The notes beneath the pieces were generated by a model. That model saw only the letters and a list, made by a program, of their open reading frames with translations, was not told where the DNA came from and made no database searches. From Roseomonas sp. (lineage in GTDB: Bacteria; Pseudomonadota; Alphaproteobacteria; Acetobacterales; Acetobacteraceae), in contig JADCFX010000049.1 of NCBI GenBank assembly GCA_020249285.1, positions 1 through 64,000 on the forward strand: a DNA stretch of 64,000 bases, read 5' to 3'. Shown piece after piece: positions 55,738 through 64,000 of the stretch. Made by a program: the position numbers and the translations under genes. How positions within the stretch are numbered: the stretch's first letter is position 1; each line of letters starts with the position of its first letter.

Positions 55738-56706
55738 TCAATCAAGCTTGATGTTATTGGCCCGCACAACCTGGCCCCAAACCTCAATCTCATTATCCAG
55801 CCAGCGGCGGAAGGATTCCGGGCCTTCGGCGCGGTTTTCGCCACCAATCGCCGTGATGCGTTCCGCCACACTCGGCACCGCCATGGCAGCGCGCAAATCG
55901 CGGGAAAGCCGCTCCACCATGGCGGGTGGGGTGCTACCCTGCACCAGTACGCCCTGCCAGGTGCCACTTTCCGCCGCCGGCCAGCCGAGTTCCTTGAAGG
56001 TGGGCACATCCGGGAAATCCGGCAGGCGGCGCGGGCCGGTCACGGCGATGGGGCGCAACTGCCCCTGCTTACAGAAGGGCGCGGTGGCGGTGGCGCCATT
56101 GATGATCATTTGCGCTTCGCCGGAGGCAATGGCTGTCAGCGCCGCTGCCCCGCCGCGATAAGGCACTTGCGTCAGGTCAGCGCCCCAATGCTGCGTGACC
56201 AGAAGCCCGGCCAAATGATTGCCCACACCAATGCCGGCATGGCCGACATTCACGCGCGTTGGATTGGCCTTGGCATAGGCCACCAATTCGGCGGCGTTAT
56301 TCACCGGCACGGAAGGATGCACCGCCAGGATATAGGGCGCGTAGATCAGCATCGTCACCGGCGCCAAATCCCGCTTCAGGTCAAAAGGAAAGCGCGTATA
56401 GAGCGATGGCGCGGTGGCCAAGGTTGAAACATCAATGATCAACATGGTGTGACCATCAGGCGGGGATTTCGCCACCAGATCAGCACCGATATTGCCACTG
56501 GCGCCGGTGCGGTTTTCCACCACCACATTCTGACCGAAGGCTTTGGTGAGCTCCGGCGACAGCAAGCGCGCGAGGATATCCGATGTGCCACCCGGCGCGA
56601 AGGGCACAATGAAGCGCACCGGGCGATCAAGGTTCTGCGCCACGGCGGGAAAGGCAGTCAGGCTTGAAAGGGCAAGCGCGCCCTTCAGTGTGTCACGGCG
56701 TTTCAT
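55738..56706 (-). CDS. Bug/TctC-family solute-binding receptor
   Basis: 322 residues. Signal peptide MKRRDTLKGALALSSLTAFP, Bug blocks RPVRFIVPFAPGGTSDILAR, VVENRTGASGNIGADLVAKS and LTQVPYRGGAAALTAIASGE. A strong GGAGGAAAC precedes the ATG at 56706, so the longer frame is excluded. Not linked to TctAB. Downstream of an anchored coiled-coil protein and a molybdenum hydroxylase subunit on the same strand. Confidence 0.93.
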   Translation of the reverse strand: MKRRDTLKGALALSSLTAFPAVAQNLDRPVRFIVPFAPGGTSDILARLLSPELTKAFGQNVVVENRTGASGNIGADLVAKSPPDGHTMLIIDVSTLATAPSLYTRFPFDLKRDLAPVTMLIYAPYILAVHPSVPVNNAAELVAYAKANPTRVNVGHAGIGVGNHLAGLLVTQHWGADLTQVPYRGGAAALTAIASGEAQMIINGATATAPFCKQGQLRPIAVTGPRRLPDFPDVPTFKELGWPAAESGTWQGVLVQGSTPPAMVERLSRDLRAAMAVPSVAERITAIGGENRAEGPESFRRWLDNEIEVWGQVVRANNIKLD

Positions 56707-56766
56707 CGGTTTCCTCCACAGATTTACGACAATGCTTGCGCCGATAGGCAGCACTGTCCAGCGCTT

Positions 56767-57477
56767 TCAGCCGCGCGGGCAGGTGGCAAGCGCGGCCTGG
56801 GCGAAGCCGCGCATTTCACTCGCCGTAATGGCAAGGTCCAGTTCCAGATTGCCGAGTGGGATGGTCAGGCGCTGCGGCAAGCCCGTCAGGTTTTCCGAGC
56901 GACCATTCCAGGTGGTGGTAACCGTCACATTGGCAAGCCGCGCCGCATCTTCTGTGCCGGCCGGCATGGCGGCGGTGATGCGCAGCAAGCCATCCATGAA
57001 GCTGGTGCCTTCCTCGGCATTTGGCGTACCGCCAAATCGAATGGCGAAGCGGCGGATGATCGGGCGGCCTTCACAGCGGCGCGGATTTTCTGCAAGCCGC
57101 AGCACCTCCATCAGCCGTTCAGGCGCTACGCCAGCCGCGATACGCTGCGCGGCGGCGGCCAGCACATCCGTGAAGGGCGGGCGCGGCACTTCCTGATCGT
57201 GCCGGGCGCGCCAGGTGCTGGCCTCGGCGCGCGCTTGATCAAGTTCGGCGATAAGCTTGGTTTTCTCGCTCGCCTCGGCGCTTTCGCGTTCCGCCGCCGC
57301 CGCCAGCCTTGCTTCAAGGGTGGTGACCTCGGCGCGCGCGATCTCCTCCGCGCCACGATAGGCAATGACGCCGAAGCCCAGAAACACCAACAAAAGCATG
57401 GCGGCTTGGGACAAGCGCCAAAGCCAGCGCGTGGTGCGCTGGCGGCGTTCCCGGTTGCGTCTTCTGCCAAGGGCCAT
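56767..57477 (-). CDS. Hypothetical membrane-anchored coiled-coil protein
   Basis: 236 residues, unrecognised. A basic N-terminus (residues 1-20) is followed by one membrane segment (WLWRLSQAAMLLLVFLGFGV) and then a helical, charged region (TLEARLAAAAERESAEASEK, KLIAELDQARAEASTWRARH). The last 120 residues are globular with FTDVLAAAAQRIAAGVAPER. It lies 7 bases after the molybdenum hydroxylase subunit gene on the same strand. A role in anchoring or assembly is possible but only inferred from position. Confidence 0.75.
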   Translation of the reverse strand: MALGRRRNRERRQRTTRWLWRLSQAAMLLLVFLGFGVIAYRGAEEIARAEVTTLEARLAAAAERESAEASEKTKLIAELDQARAEASTWRARHDQEVPRPPFTDVLAAAAQRIAAGVAPERLMEVLRLAENPRRCEGRPIIRRFAIRFGGTPNAEEGTSFMDGLLRITAAMPAGTEDAARLANVTVTTTWNGRSENLTGLPQRLTIPLGNLELDLAITASEMRGFAQAALATCPRG

Positions 57478-57484
57478 CAGCGTT

Positions 57485-59812
57485 TCAGCCTTGCAGCAGC
57501 GCCCAGATGCGGGGCGGCGTGAGTGGCATTTGCACGCTATCCGCCACCGCACCGCGCCCATGCCGCGCCAGCGCATCCGAAACGGCATTCACCAGCGCTG
57601 GCGTGGCGCCGATGGTGCCAAGTTCACCCACGCCCTTCACACCCAAAGGATTGGTGCGGCAGGGGATGGATTGGTCAAGCAAAGTGGTTGCTGTTGGCAG
57701 CATATCCGCGCGCGGCAGGGTGTAATCCATGAAGCTTGCGGTCAGGGGTTGGCCGGTGGAGGGATCGTAGATCACCGCCTCACACAATGCCTGGCCAATG
57801 CCTTGCAGCGCACCGCCCACCACCTGGCCTTCGACGATCAAGGGGTTCACCACGCGCCCGGCATCATTGCTGGAAACATACAGCGGAATGGCGATTTCAC
57901 CCGTATCGGGATCAATTTCCACTTCAGCGATATGGCAGCCATTAGGCCAGGTAGGGCCGGAAACAGCGCTGGTCGAATCAATGAAAATGCGGCCTTCCGG
58001 CTGCTTCGCCGCCAATTCGAAAAGCCCGATGCGCCGATCCGTGCCCGCCACCTGGAAGGCGCCGGCCAGATATTCCAGATCAACCGGCGCCACTTCCAAA
58101 GCATCGGCGGCCAGATCGCGCGCCTTGTCCACGGTTTTATCGGCGGCGACCTTCACCGCGGAACCGGCAGTGAACAGTGAACGCGACCCCGCGCTGCCAA
58201 AGCCGCTGCCGCGATCAGAATCGCCCATGACGATTTTGATATTGTCGAGTTCAACGCCAAAAACATCCACTGCAAGCTGCGCATAGCTTGTGGCGATGCC
58301 CTGACCCATGGCTTGCGTGGTGGCGTAGATTTCAATCTCGCGATTGGCCTTCACGGCCACGGTCACGCGTTCTTCAAACACATTCCCGCCTGTCCATTCC
58401 AGGAAGGTCGCAATGCCGCGCCCACGCAGCTTGCCGGCTTTGGCGGATTGCGCGGCGCGGGCGGCGAAGCCGTTCCAATCCGCCGCCGCCAAGGCCTGGT
58501 CCATGATTTTCTCGAAGCTGCCGCTATCATAGCTTTGGCCCATGGCGTTCTTGTAGGGCATTTGTTCGGGCTGGATCATGTTGCGGCGGCGGAGTTCCGC
58601 AGGATCAAGCCCAAGCTTGCGCGCCGCCGCATCCATCAGGCGTTCGATGATGTAGATGGCTTCTGGCCGCCCAGCGCCGCGGTAAGGGCCAGTGGGCGCG
58701 GTATTGGTCAGCACGGCGGTGAATTGGAAATCAATATTCGTGATGTCGTAAATGCTGGTGGAAACCCAAGGCCCGATCAGCAATTGAATGGCGACACCGG
58801 AATTGCGCGTATAGCCGCCCATGTTCGCAAGCGTGCGCACACGAAGCCCCAGCACCTTGCCATCGGCATCCAGCGCCAATTCCACCTTGCTATCCGTATC
58901 GCGGCCATGCAGCGCGGCGAGGAAATCTTCCATCCGTTCCGCGGCCCAGCGCACCGGTCGGCCCAGGCGCTGCGCGGCGAAGGCCACCACGGCATCTTCG
59001 GCGTAAAGCCCGGTTTTCATGCCGAAGCCGCCGCCAACATCGCCCACCAGCACGCGCACGCGATCGGTTGGGATATCCAGCACTTCCTTGCACAGCTGAT
59101 CGCGAAAGCCAGAGGGCATTTGCGTGCTCATGCGGATGGTGAAGCGATCACGCGCGCCATCATATTCGGCCAGCACCACGCGCGGTTCCATGGAAACCGG
59201 GGCAAGGCGCTGGTTTACCAAATCGAGGGCGACGACATGCGCTGCCTTCGCGAAGGCGGCTTCCACCGCCGCATGATCGCCATAGCGCGTTTCGGCGACG
59301 ATGTTATTGCCGGCAGCGGGCCAAAGCTGCGGCGCGCCGGGGGCGATGGCATCCCGCAGCCCAGTCACGGCGGGCAATTCTTCGTAATCCACCATCACGG
59401 CTTCCGCCGCATCGCGCGCCGCGGCCGGGCTTTCGGCGATGATGGCGGCGACGGGTTCGCCCACAAAACGCACGAGCCCCTGGGACAGGATGGGGCGCGG
59501 CGGCGCGGCCAGATCAGACCCATCCGGGCGCTTGAAGGGCAAAGCGACGCCAAGGGATTTAAGCCCAGCCGCCGCCACATCTTCCCCGGTCAGGATCGCG
59601 ACCACGCCCGGCATGGCAAGGGCAGCGCTGGTATCAACAGACAGGATCCGTGCATGGGCGTGGGGGGAGCGCAAAAACACCAGATGCGCCTGGCCCGGCA
59701 GGGCTTCATCATTGGTGAAGCGGCCAGCGCCGGCCAGAAGCGGCCCATCTTCCAGCCGCCGCACCGCCTGGCCGCTACCGAAGCGGCCCACCGTGTCATT
59801 CATGCCATCCAT
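57485..59812 (-). CDS. Xanthine dehydrogenase/CO-dehydrogenase-family molybdopterin-binding subunit
   Basis: About 775 residues, the usual size. N-terminal GRFGSGQAVRRLEDGPLLAG and RFTNDEALPGQAHLVFLRSP open the domain. The loop APTGPYRGAGRPEAIYIIER matches the AYRGAGR-type (form II) molybdenum hydroxylases rather than true CO dehydrogenase (AYRCSFR). Further sites are DVGGGFGMKTGLYAEDAVVA and late GVKGVGELGTIGATPALVNA with the conserved glutamate. Two in-frame ATGs (59812 and 59803) start it. The FAD and 2Fe-2S subunits are not adjacent, so it is orphan here. Confidence 0.92.
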   Translation of the reverse strand: MDGMNDTVGRFGSGQAVRRLEDGPLLAGAGRFTNDEALPGQAHLVFLRSPHAHARILSVDTSAALAMPGVVAILTGEDVAAAGLKSLGVALPFKRPDGSDLAAPPRPILSQGLVRFVGEPVAAIIAESPAAARDAAEAVMVDYEELPAVTGLRDAIAPGAPQLWPAAGNNIVAETRYGDHAAVEAAFAKAAHVVALDLVNQRLAPVSMEPRVVLAEYDGARDRFTIRMSTQMPSGFRDQLCKEVLDIPTDRVRVLVGDVGGGFGMKTGLYAEDAVVAFAAQRLGRPVRWAAERMEDFLAALHGRDTDSKVELALDADGKVLGLRVRTLANMGGYTRNSGVAIQLLIGPWVSTSIYDITNIDFQFTAVLTNTAPTGPYRGAGRPEAIYIIERLMDAAARKLGLDPAELRRRNMIQPEQMPYKNAMGQSYDSGSFEKIMDQALAAADWNGFAARAAQSAKAGKLRGRGIATFLEWTGGNVFEERVTVAVKANREIEIYATTQAMGQGIATSYAQLAVDVFGVELDNIKIVMGDSDRGSGFGSAGSRSLFTAGSAVKVAADKTVDKARDLAADALEVAPVDLEYLAGAFQVAGTDRRIGLFELAAKQPEGRIFIDSTSAVSGPTWPNGCHIAEVEIDPDTGEIAIPLYVSSNDAGRVVNPLIVEGQVVGGALQGIGQALCEAVIYDPSTGQPLTASFMDYTLPRADMLPTATTLLDQSIPCRTNPLGVKGVGELGTIGATPALVNAVSDALARHGRGAVADSVQMPLTPPRIWALLQG

Positions 59813-59893
59813 GACCCTGCACCTATTTGTCCCGGCGGGCGGATTTGCCCCTGCCTTGTTCAACGGTTCATCTGCGACGGAAACCCCTACGCA

Positions 59894-61078
59894 TCAAGTC
59901 TCCCGCGCACGCAGCATGATGAAGATTATGCAGCAGATCAGCACTGCGACAACAAAGGTCATCAGCGCAGCCCCTATCCCGCCGATGCTGGCCACCACGC
60001 CCGAAGCAGCCTGCATGATCGCGGCACCGCCGAAAAAGGCGACATTCATGGCTGAAAGCGCGCGGCCCACGCGTTCCGGCGGGGTGGCTGCCCGCACCAA
60101 GGCGAAGCAGATCACCTGGGTTGAAATCAGCAGGCCAAACAACGCCAGCAGCACCGCATCCGCCGCCACCGGCCATGAAAGCGCGCCGCCAAGCACCATC
60201 AGGGCGATGGCCGCCACCGCGCCGATATGCCCACCCACCAGAATGCCACCGCGATATTGCTGATATCGTCGCTCCAGCATGCCCGCCAATAATGGCCCGA
60301 TAATCAGCGCCACGGTACACAGCAACAACACATGCCCCGCCTCCACGCGTGACAGCCCGCGTTCTTCCATCAGCCAAGGCCCGCCCCAAAGCCCGCGCAC
60401 GCCAAGCACAACCGCGAAGGATGTCCAGGCCAAGACAATCGGCGCACGCAACGCGCGCGAAAAGCCAAGCCGGATCACATCACGCGCATCATCACCAAGG
60501 CTGCGCCGTGCCGTGGCGTCAGGCGGGGTTTCACGTACCACAAACGCCACCGATAGCGCGGCAAATACCGCAAGCCCCGCACAGGCAAGAAAGCCCGCGC
60601 GCCACCCGGAATATTCCACCAGAAAGGCCAAGGGAGAAGCAGAAATCACCATGCCAGTATTGCCCACGGCCTGCACAATCCCGCCCCAAAGCCCGAAGCG
60701 CTGTGCTGGCATGTTCTTGGCAGCATAGGTGATGGGGCACATCAACATGCCCGAACAGCCAATGCCCAAAATTATTTGTGCCGCCAGCATGGAAGCAGCG
60801 CCATCCGCATTGGCAGCCAGCACCGCGCCGCCGGCGGCAATCGTCAACAGGCAAAGCGCCGTTGGCTTCACGCCCCAACGGTCCAGAGCCACGCCAACGG
60901 GCAGCATGGCAAGCGCGAATGTCGCCGGAAAGGCGCCAGTCAGCGCGGCCAGACCATCCGCGGTGATGCCAAGGTCCCGTTGCAACACATCCGCGGCAAT
61001 GGCCGGCAGGGTGCGCACCGCATTGGAAAACACATGCCCCATCGTCAAGGCAATGATGGAAAGGGCAATCAGATTCAT
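59894..61078 (-). CDS. MFS transporter
   Basis: 394 residues, 12 predicted membrane helices, starting MNLIALSIIALTMGHVFSNA. The VALDRWGVKP loop is at the 2-3 position. It lies between the D-lactate-dehydrogenase-like gene and the molybdenum hydroxylase on the same strand, so it may import their substrate. Substrate unknown. Confidence 0.88.
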   Translation of the reverse strand: MNLIALSIIALTMGHVFSNAVRTLPAIAADVLQRDLGITADGLAALTGAFPATFALAMLPVGVALDRWGVKPTALCLLTIAAGGAVLAANADGAASMLAAQIILGIGCSGMLMCPITYAAKNMPAQRFGLWGGIVQAVGNTGMVISASPLAFLVEYSGWRAGFLACAGLAVFAALSVAFVVRETPPDATARRSLGDDARDVIRLGFSRALRAPIVLAWTSFAVVLGVRGLWGGPWLMEERGLSRVEAGHVLLLCTVALIIGPLLAGMLERRYQQYRGGILVGGHIGAVAAIALMVLGGALSWPVAADAVLLALFGLLISTQVICFALVRAATPPERVGRALSAMNVAFFGGAAIMQAASGVVASIGGIGAALMTFVVAVLICCIIFIMLRARET

Positions 61079-61094
61079 GGGGCGGGTGCGATCA

Positions 61095-62486
61095 TCAATT
61101 CCGGAACATCTTGCCGGGATTGAGGATGCCCTTGGGGTCCAGCGTTGCCTTCAGGCTGCGCATCACGGCAAGCGCTTCTGCGCCATGTTCCTGTTCCAGA
61201 AACTCGCGCTTGCCAAGGCCAATGCCATGTTCGCCCGAACAGGTGCCGCCAAACGCCAAGCCTTGCGCGACAATTTCTCGGTCAAGCGCCCAGGCTTTTT
61301 CCAAGGCTTCCTGATCATTATCCGGAAACAGAATCAGGCAATGGAAATTGCCGTCACCCACATGGCCGACAATGCAGCTTGTCTGCCCGGAAGCCTTGGC
61401 GGTTTCCTTGGCCTTCACCACCGCTTCTGTCAGCCGAGAGATGGGCACGCAAACATCAGTAGTGATGCCACGATGGCCAGGCTTCAGCGCAATGGCCGCC
61501 CAATAGGCATCATGCCGCGCCTTCCAAAGCCGGTTGCGCGCCTCGGCATCCGTTGCCGCTTCAAAACTGCTGGCGCCGAAATCCCGCGCGACGGCTTCCA
61601 CCGCTTGCGCCTGTTCCACCACGCTGGCGGGCGAACCATGGAATTCCAGAAACAGCGTGGTCGTGGCGGCGAAGCCCTCCAGCTTGGAATAGCGGATGCA
61701 GGCTTCCATCTGATCCACATCCAACAACTCAATGCGCGCCACTGGAATGCCGCTTTGCATCACGGTGCTGACTGTTTCCACCGCGGCGGCGAGCGTTGGG
61801 AATTGGCAGACGGCGGCACTGATGCCCTCAGGGATACCATGTAGGCGCAGACGGATTTTAGTGATAACGCCAAGCGTGCCTTCAGATCCAATGAAAAGCC
61901 GCGTCAGGTCGTAGCCATTGGCGGCTTTCCGCGTGCGCCCGCCGGTTTGAATGACACGCCCATCCGCCAGCACCACTTCAAGCCCCAAAACATTCTCGCG
62001 GATGGTGCCGTAGCGCACCGCATTGGTGCCGGAAGCGCGCGTGGCGCACATGCCGCCAATGGTGCAATGGCTACCGGGATCAACCGGAAAGAACAGCCCC
62101 TCGGCGCGCAGAAAATCATTCAGCGCCTGACGCGTGACGCCGGGTTCAATCAGGCAATCCATATCCTCAGCGTTCAATTCCAACACCGCCGTCATTTGCG
62201 AGAGATCGAGCGATATGCCGCCGCGCACCGGATTGACATGCCCTTCAAGCGATGTGCCGGCGCCAAAGGGCACCACAGGCACGCCATGCTGATGGCAAAG
62301 CGCCATGATGCGGCTGACTTCATCCGTAGTCTGCACGAAGGCAACGGCATCAGGTAGCGTCGGCGGCGTGGTGTCCTCACCCCGGCTATGCTGTTCGCGC
62401 ATCGCTTGGGCGGTGCTGAGCCTTTCACCCAGGAAGCCGCGGATGCTGGCGATGACCTGTTCTATGGCGGGGGCGCTGGCATTCAT
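61095..62486 (-). CDS. FAD-linked oxidase, GlcD/D-lactate dehydrogenase (cytochrome) type
   Basis: 463 residues. VAO-family FAD motif VPFGAGTSLEGHVNPVRGGI, then GLFFPVDPGSHCTIGGMCAT and NGYDLTRLFIGSEGTLGVIT. The C-terminal SGEHGIGLGKREFLEQEHGA and LDPKGILNPGKMFRN are characteristic of D-lactate dehydrogenase/glycolate oxidase subunits. Probably oxidises a D-2-hydroxyacid to a 2-keto acid. It is the first gene of a minus-strand run with the MFS transporter. Confidence 0.91.
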   Translation of the reverse strand: MNASAPAIEQVIASIRGFLGERLSTAQAMREQHSRGEDTTPPTLPDAVAFVQTTDEVSRIMALCHQHGVPVVPFGAGTSLEGHVNPVRGGISLDLSQMTAVLELNAEDMDCLIEPGVTRQALNDFLRAEGLFFPVDPGSHCTIGGMCATRASGTNAVRYGTIRENVLGLEVVLADGRVIQTGGRTRKAANGYDLTRLFIGSEGTLGVITKIRLRLHGIPEGISAAVCQFPTLAAAVETVSTVMQSGIPVARIELLDVDQMEACIRYSKLEGFAATTTLFLEFHGSPASVVEQAQAVEAVARDFGASSFEAATDAEARNRLWKARHDAYWAAIALKPGHRGITTDVCVPISRLTEAVVKAKETAKASGQTSCIVGHVGDGNFHCLILFPDNDQEALEKAWALDREIVAQGLAFGGTCSGEHGIGLGKREFLEQEHGAEALAVMRSLKATLDPKGILNPGKMFRN

Positions 62487-62572
62487 GGTGTTTCCTCATG
62501 CCGGCGGCTTGGGGCGCGCGGCGGATCGCACCCTTTTTGCCGCTTGCGCGGCGGCGCGTCCAGCGGGTGGCC

Positions 62573-62860
62573 TTACTTGGCGTCTTCCAGCGCGTAGAGT
62601 CTGTCCAATTCCTTGGCATAGGCATCGCGAAGCGTCTTGGCTTCTTCCGCAGGGAGCCAATGCGCCAAACCATCAAAGCGCATCTCCGCCAGAGCCGATT
62701 TCGTATAATTCGCCCAGGGAAAACTTTCCGCATCACGCGCGAAAGCAAGCATCTTGTGCAATTCATTGCGCTGGAAGGCGATGAAATCCTCAGGAATTTC
62801 CATTTCCACCTCAGCCTCGGCTGCGGCAAAAAGGTCCAGCTGGGCGGCTGACTTACGCAC
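62573..62860 (-). CDS. Small conserved-looking hypothetical protein (95 aa)
   Basis: No family recognised. It starts at GTG (62860) with AGAGG about five bases upstream. Sequence: an acidic beginning (MRKSAAQLDLFAAAEAEVEM), then a helix-rich body (FIAFQRNELHKMLAFARDAE, LRDAYAKELDRLYALEDAK at the C-terminus). No membrane segment. The smooth helical register and good start site make it a real gene, though the role is unknown. Confidence 0.7.
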   Translation of the reverse strand: MRKSAAQLDLFAAAEAEVEMEIPEDFIAFQRNELHKMLAFARDAESFPWANYTKSALAEMRFDGLAHWLPAEEAKTLRDAYAKELDRLYALEDAK

Positions 62861-62938
62861 ACAACCTCTTTACCACCCCTTCCCGATTCGGGCGAGACTG
62901 TCCTTGCCGGCGAGGCGGGGCTTGGGCAAGGTGCCGGG

Positions 62939-63460
62939 ATGAATCAGAATTGGCGCCGAGACCAATTGCCCGCCCTGATCGCCCAATTGGCATCCCGCCC
63001 CGGCCATGAACAGGTGCGGGTGGCGCTGACACGCCTGATTGTGGATGGCCTGGGGCGAGAGGTCGGGGCGATTGACCATGAATACCGCATGCCGCTGATT
63101 GGCGGGCGGGCGGATACGCTTTTCGCTTCCACCGTGTTTGAATTGAAAACCGATCTGCGCCGCGAATTGCCGGATGTTGAAGCCAAGCTGCCTAGCTATC
63201 TGGAAGAACGGGCACGCCTGACGCGCCGCCCCACCGGGCTTGGTATTGCGACAGATGGCGCAACCTTCCTGGCCTATGAGTTGCGCGATGGCCGCCTGTT
63301 CAAGATTGGCGAAGCCAAGGCCGATATCCAGAATCCTGAAGCCTTGCTTGGCTGGCTTGAACCCGCCGTTTCCGAACGCGAAGACCTGGACCCGGTGCCC
63401 ATCAACATCCAACGGGAATTGGGCCGTGACAGCCTGGCCTTTAGATGGAGCGGAACATGA
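62939..63460 (+). pseudogene. Truncated N-terminal nuclease domain of a large restriction-modification protein
   Basis: 173 residues. The layout RMPLIGGRADTLFASTVFEL with ELKTDLRRELPDVEAKLPSYL resembles the PD-(D/E)xK nuclease domain at the head of large type IIG/Eco57I-like restriction-methylase proteins (Asp of GRAD, Glu and Lys of ELK), followed by GLGIATDGATFLAYELRDGR. Those proteins continue for hundreds of residues into a methylase, but here the frame ends after INIQRELGRDSLAFRWSGT, just where family alignments usually proceed. It may be a remnant, or a short stand-alone nuclease-like protein. Family assignment is from memory of sequence style. Confidence 0.6.
63440..63460. other. Composition boundary/probable recombination junction
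   Basis: The nuclease-like frame loses similarity near here and the downstream membrane protein begins four bases before the frame's stop. Leucine codon CTC is absent from the 62939-63460 frame but occurs 11 times in the 153-codon frame that follows. This supports a join between DNA of different history, by transfer, deletion or a mis-assembly. Confidence 0.55.
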
Positions 63461-63918
63461 CGACCGCTGAATCCTTGCCCCTTCGCGCGCCATCGCCAAA
63501 CGCCCTGCCGCTCGGCGCGGCGACGGGCGGCGTGCGGCTGCTGCTGCGGCTTGAGGGCGGCGCCATGCTTGCTGCAGCGATCGCCGCCTTTGACTTTCTC
63601 GGGGGCGAGTGGTGGATGTTTTTTCTTCTGCTGCTCGTGCCCGATCTTTCGATCGCGGGATATTTATTCGGCCGAAGGAGCGGCGCCTTCGCCTACAACG
63701 CTATGCATAGTTATCTAGGTCCAGCGCTCCTCGCGGGGCTGGCGTGGCTGTTCTATTCATCGCCGCAGCCCCTTCTCGTCGCCGCGATCTGGGTCGCCCA
63801 TATCGGTCTCGACCGTCTTCTCGGCTTCGGCCTCAAATATGCGGCGGGCTTCAAATTCACTCATCTCGGCGTGCTCGGGTCGGTCCAGATGGCGCGTGAC
63901 CAAAGCGAGAAGGAATAG
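63457..63918 (+). CDS. DUF4260 membrane protein
   Basis: 153 residues, four membrane helices. Blocks RLLLRLEGGAMLAAAIAAFD, LLLLVPDLSIAGYLFGRRSG and AYNAMHSYLGPALLAGLAWL match DUF4260, as does HIGLDRLLGFGLKYAAGFKF. I chose the ATG at 63457, with GGAG 7 bases upstream. Heavy use of CTC for leucine and GTC for valine sets it apart from neighbours. Function unknown. Confidence 0.87.
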   Translation: MTTAESLPLRAPSPNALPLGAATGGVRLLLRLEGGAMLAAAIAAFDFLGGEWWMFFLLLLVPDLSIAGYLFGRRSGAFAYNAMHSYLGPALLAGLAWLFYSSPQPLLVAAIWVAHIGLDRLLGFGLKYAAGFKFTHLGVLGSVQMARDQSEKE

Positions 63919-64000
63919 ATGGCGATTCACCGCGCCGAAGGCGTTCTGGCAAGGCTCGGGCAAAAGCTGCGCAACTACCCGAAAGTGAAGCTCAAGTGCG
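63919..64000 (+). CDS. Start of an unidentified gene (3' end outside window)
   Basis: An ATG immediately after the DUF4260 stop, with AAGGA upstream, opens a frame of 27 codons to the window edge (starts MAIHRAEGVLARLGQKLRNY). It is basic and has no recognised domain in the part seen. Its composition is of the same foreign-looking type as the gene before it. Confidence 0.6.
   Translation, partial: MAIHRAEGVLARLGQKLRNYPKVKLKC

Noticed and set aside
58313..60055. Long antisense frame (580 codons) opposite the molybdenum hydroxylase gene
   Set aside because: It has a His/Arg-rich shadow composition, and the opposite frame has full protein-family signatures.
1..64000. tRNA, rRNA, CRISPR or insertion sequences
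   Set aside because: Non-coding gaps were read for cloverleaf ends, regular repeats and transposase frames; none was convincing.

Overview
The window is 64 kb of gene-dense bacterial chromosome with high G+C. Many neighbouring genes are joined by 4-base ATGA start/stop overlaps. Gene content points to an alphaproteobacterium, most likely Rhodospirillales/Acetobacteraceae; this is an inference. The clues are several orphan Bug/TctC receptors, an Anbu-type proteasome operon, a tyrS/anmK divergent pair and many GMC, amidase and CoA-transferase genes. I found no rRNA, tRNA, CRISPR array, insertion sequence or prophage.

Layout: 1-2371 is the end of an Anbu (ancestral proteasome beta subunit) operon. 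2430-5343 holds three consecutive binding-protein-fold genes with no membrane transporter. 5344-10272 (minus strand) is a compact queuosine operon, queA-tgt-queF-queG-queC plus a VUT precursor transporter. 10482-28566 is a long metabolic region with SDR, M20 carbamoylase-like hydrolase, GMC dehydrogenases, TspO, peptide-binding protein, D-aminoacylase, CoA-transferase, creatininase-like hydrolase and a coupled pair of FAD oxidoreductases. 29144-33123 (minus) is a complete nitrate/sulfonate/pyrimidine-type ABC importer coupled to a cytosine-deaminase-like amidohydrolase, with an RBS-occluding hairpin in its leader.

33405-43497 is more housekeeping: EamA transporter, grpE, murJ, MFS, tyrS/anmK, a DCC thioredoxin-like protein, DUF192, an HDAC-family deacetylase and an OmpA-family barrel. 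43942-48367 carries an amidase, a gamma-glutamyltranspeptidase, a CsaA-like protein, gpt and a cupin. 48378-50041 holds two adjacent toxin-antitoxin modules: a ribbon-helix-helix antitoxin with a PemK/MazF-like toxin, and a DUF1778/GNAT pair of TacAT type. In both, an inverted repeat lies between the -35 and -10 boxes. 50102-62860 has a CorC/CNNM protein, tyrosine phosphatase, second amidase, TPR-glycosyltransferase, Bug receptor, orphan molybdenum hydroxylase large subunit, MFS transporter and a D-lactate-dehydrogenase-like enzyme.

The right end is the most irregular part. 62939-63460 looks like the N-terminal nuclease domain of a much larger restriction-modification protein, cut off abruptly. 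It is followed at once by a DUF4260 membrane protein with clearly different leucine codon use (11 CTC codons against none in the fragment). This marks a recombination boundary, the edge of a foreign segment, or possibly an assembly join.

Most of the window looks catabolic and scavenging in character: amide, peptide and D-amino-acid hydrolysis, oxidation of organic acids and alcohols, and binding-protein uptake. Housekeeping genes lie between these clusters.
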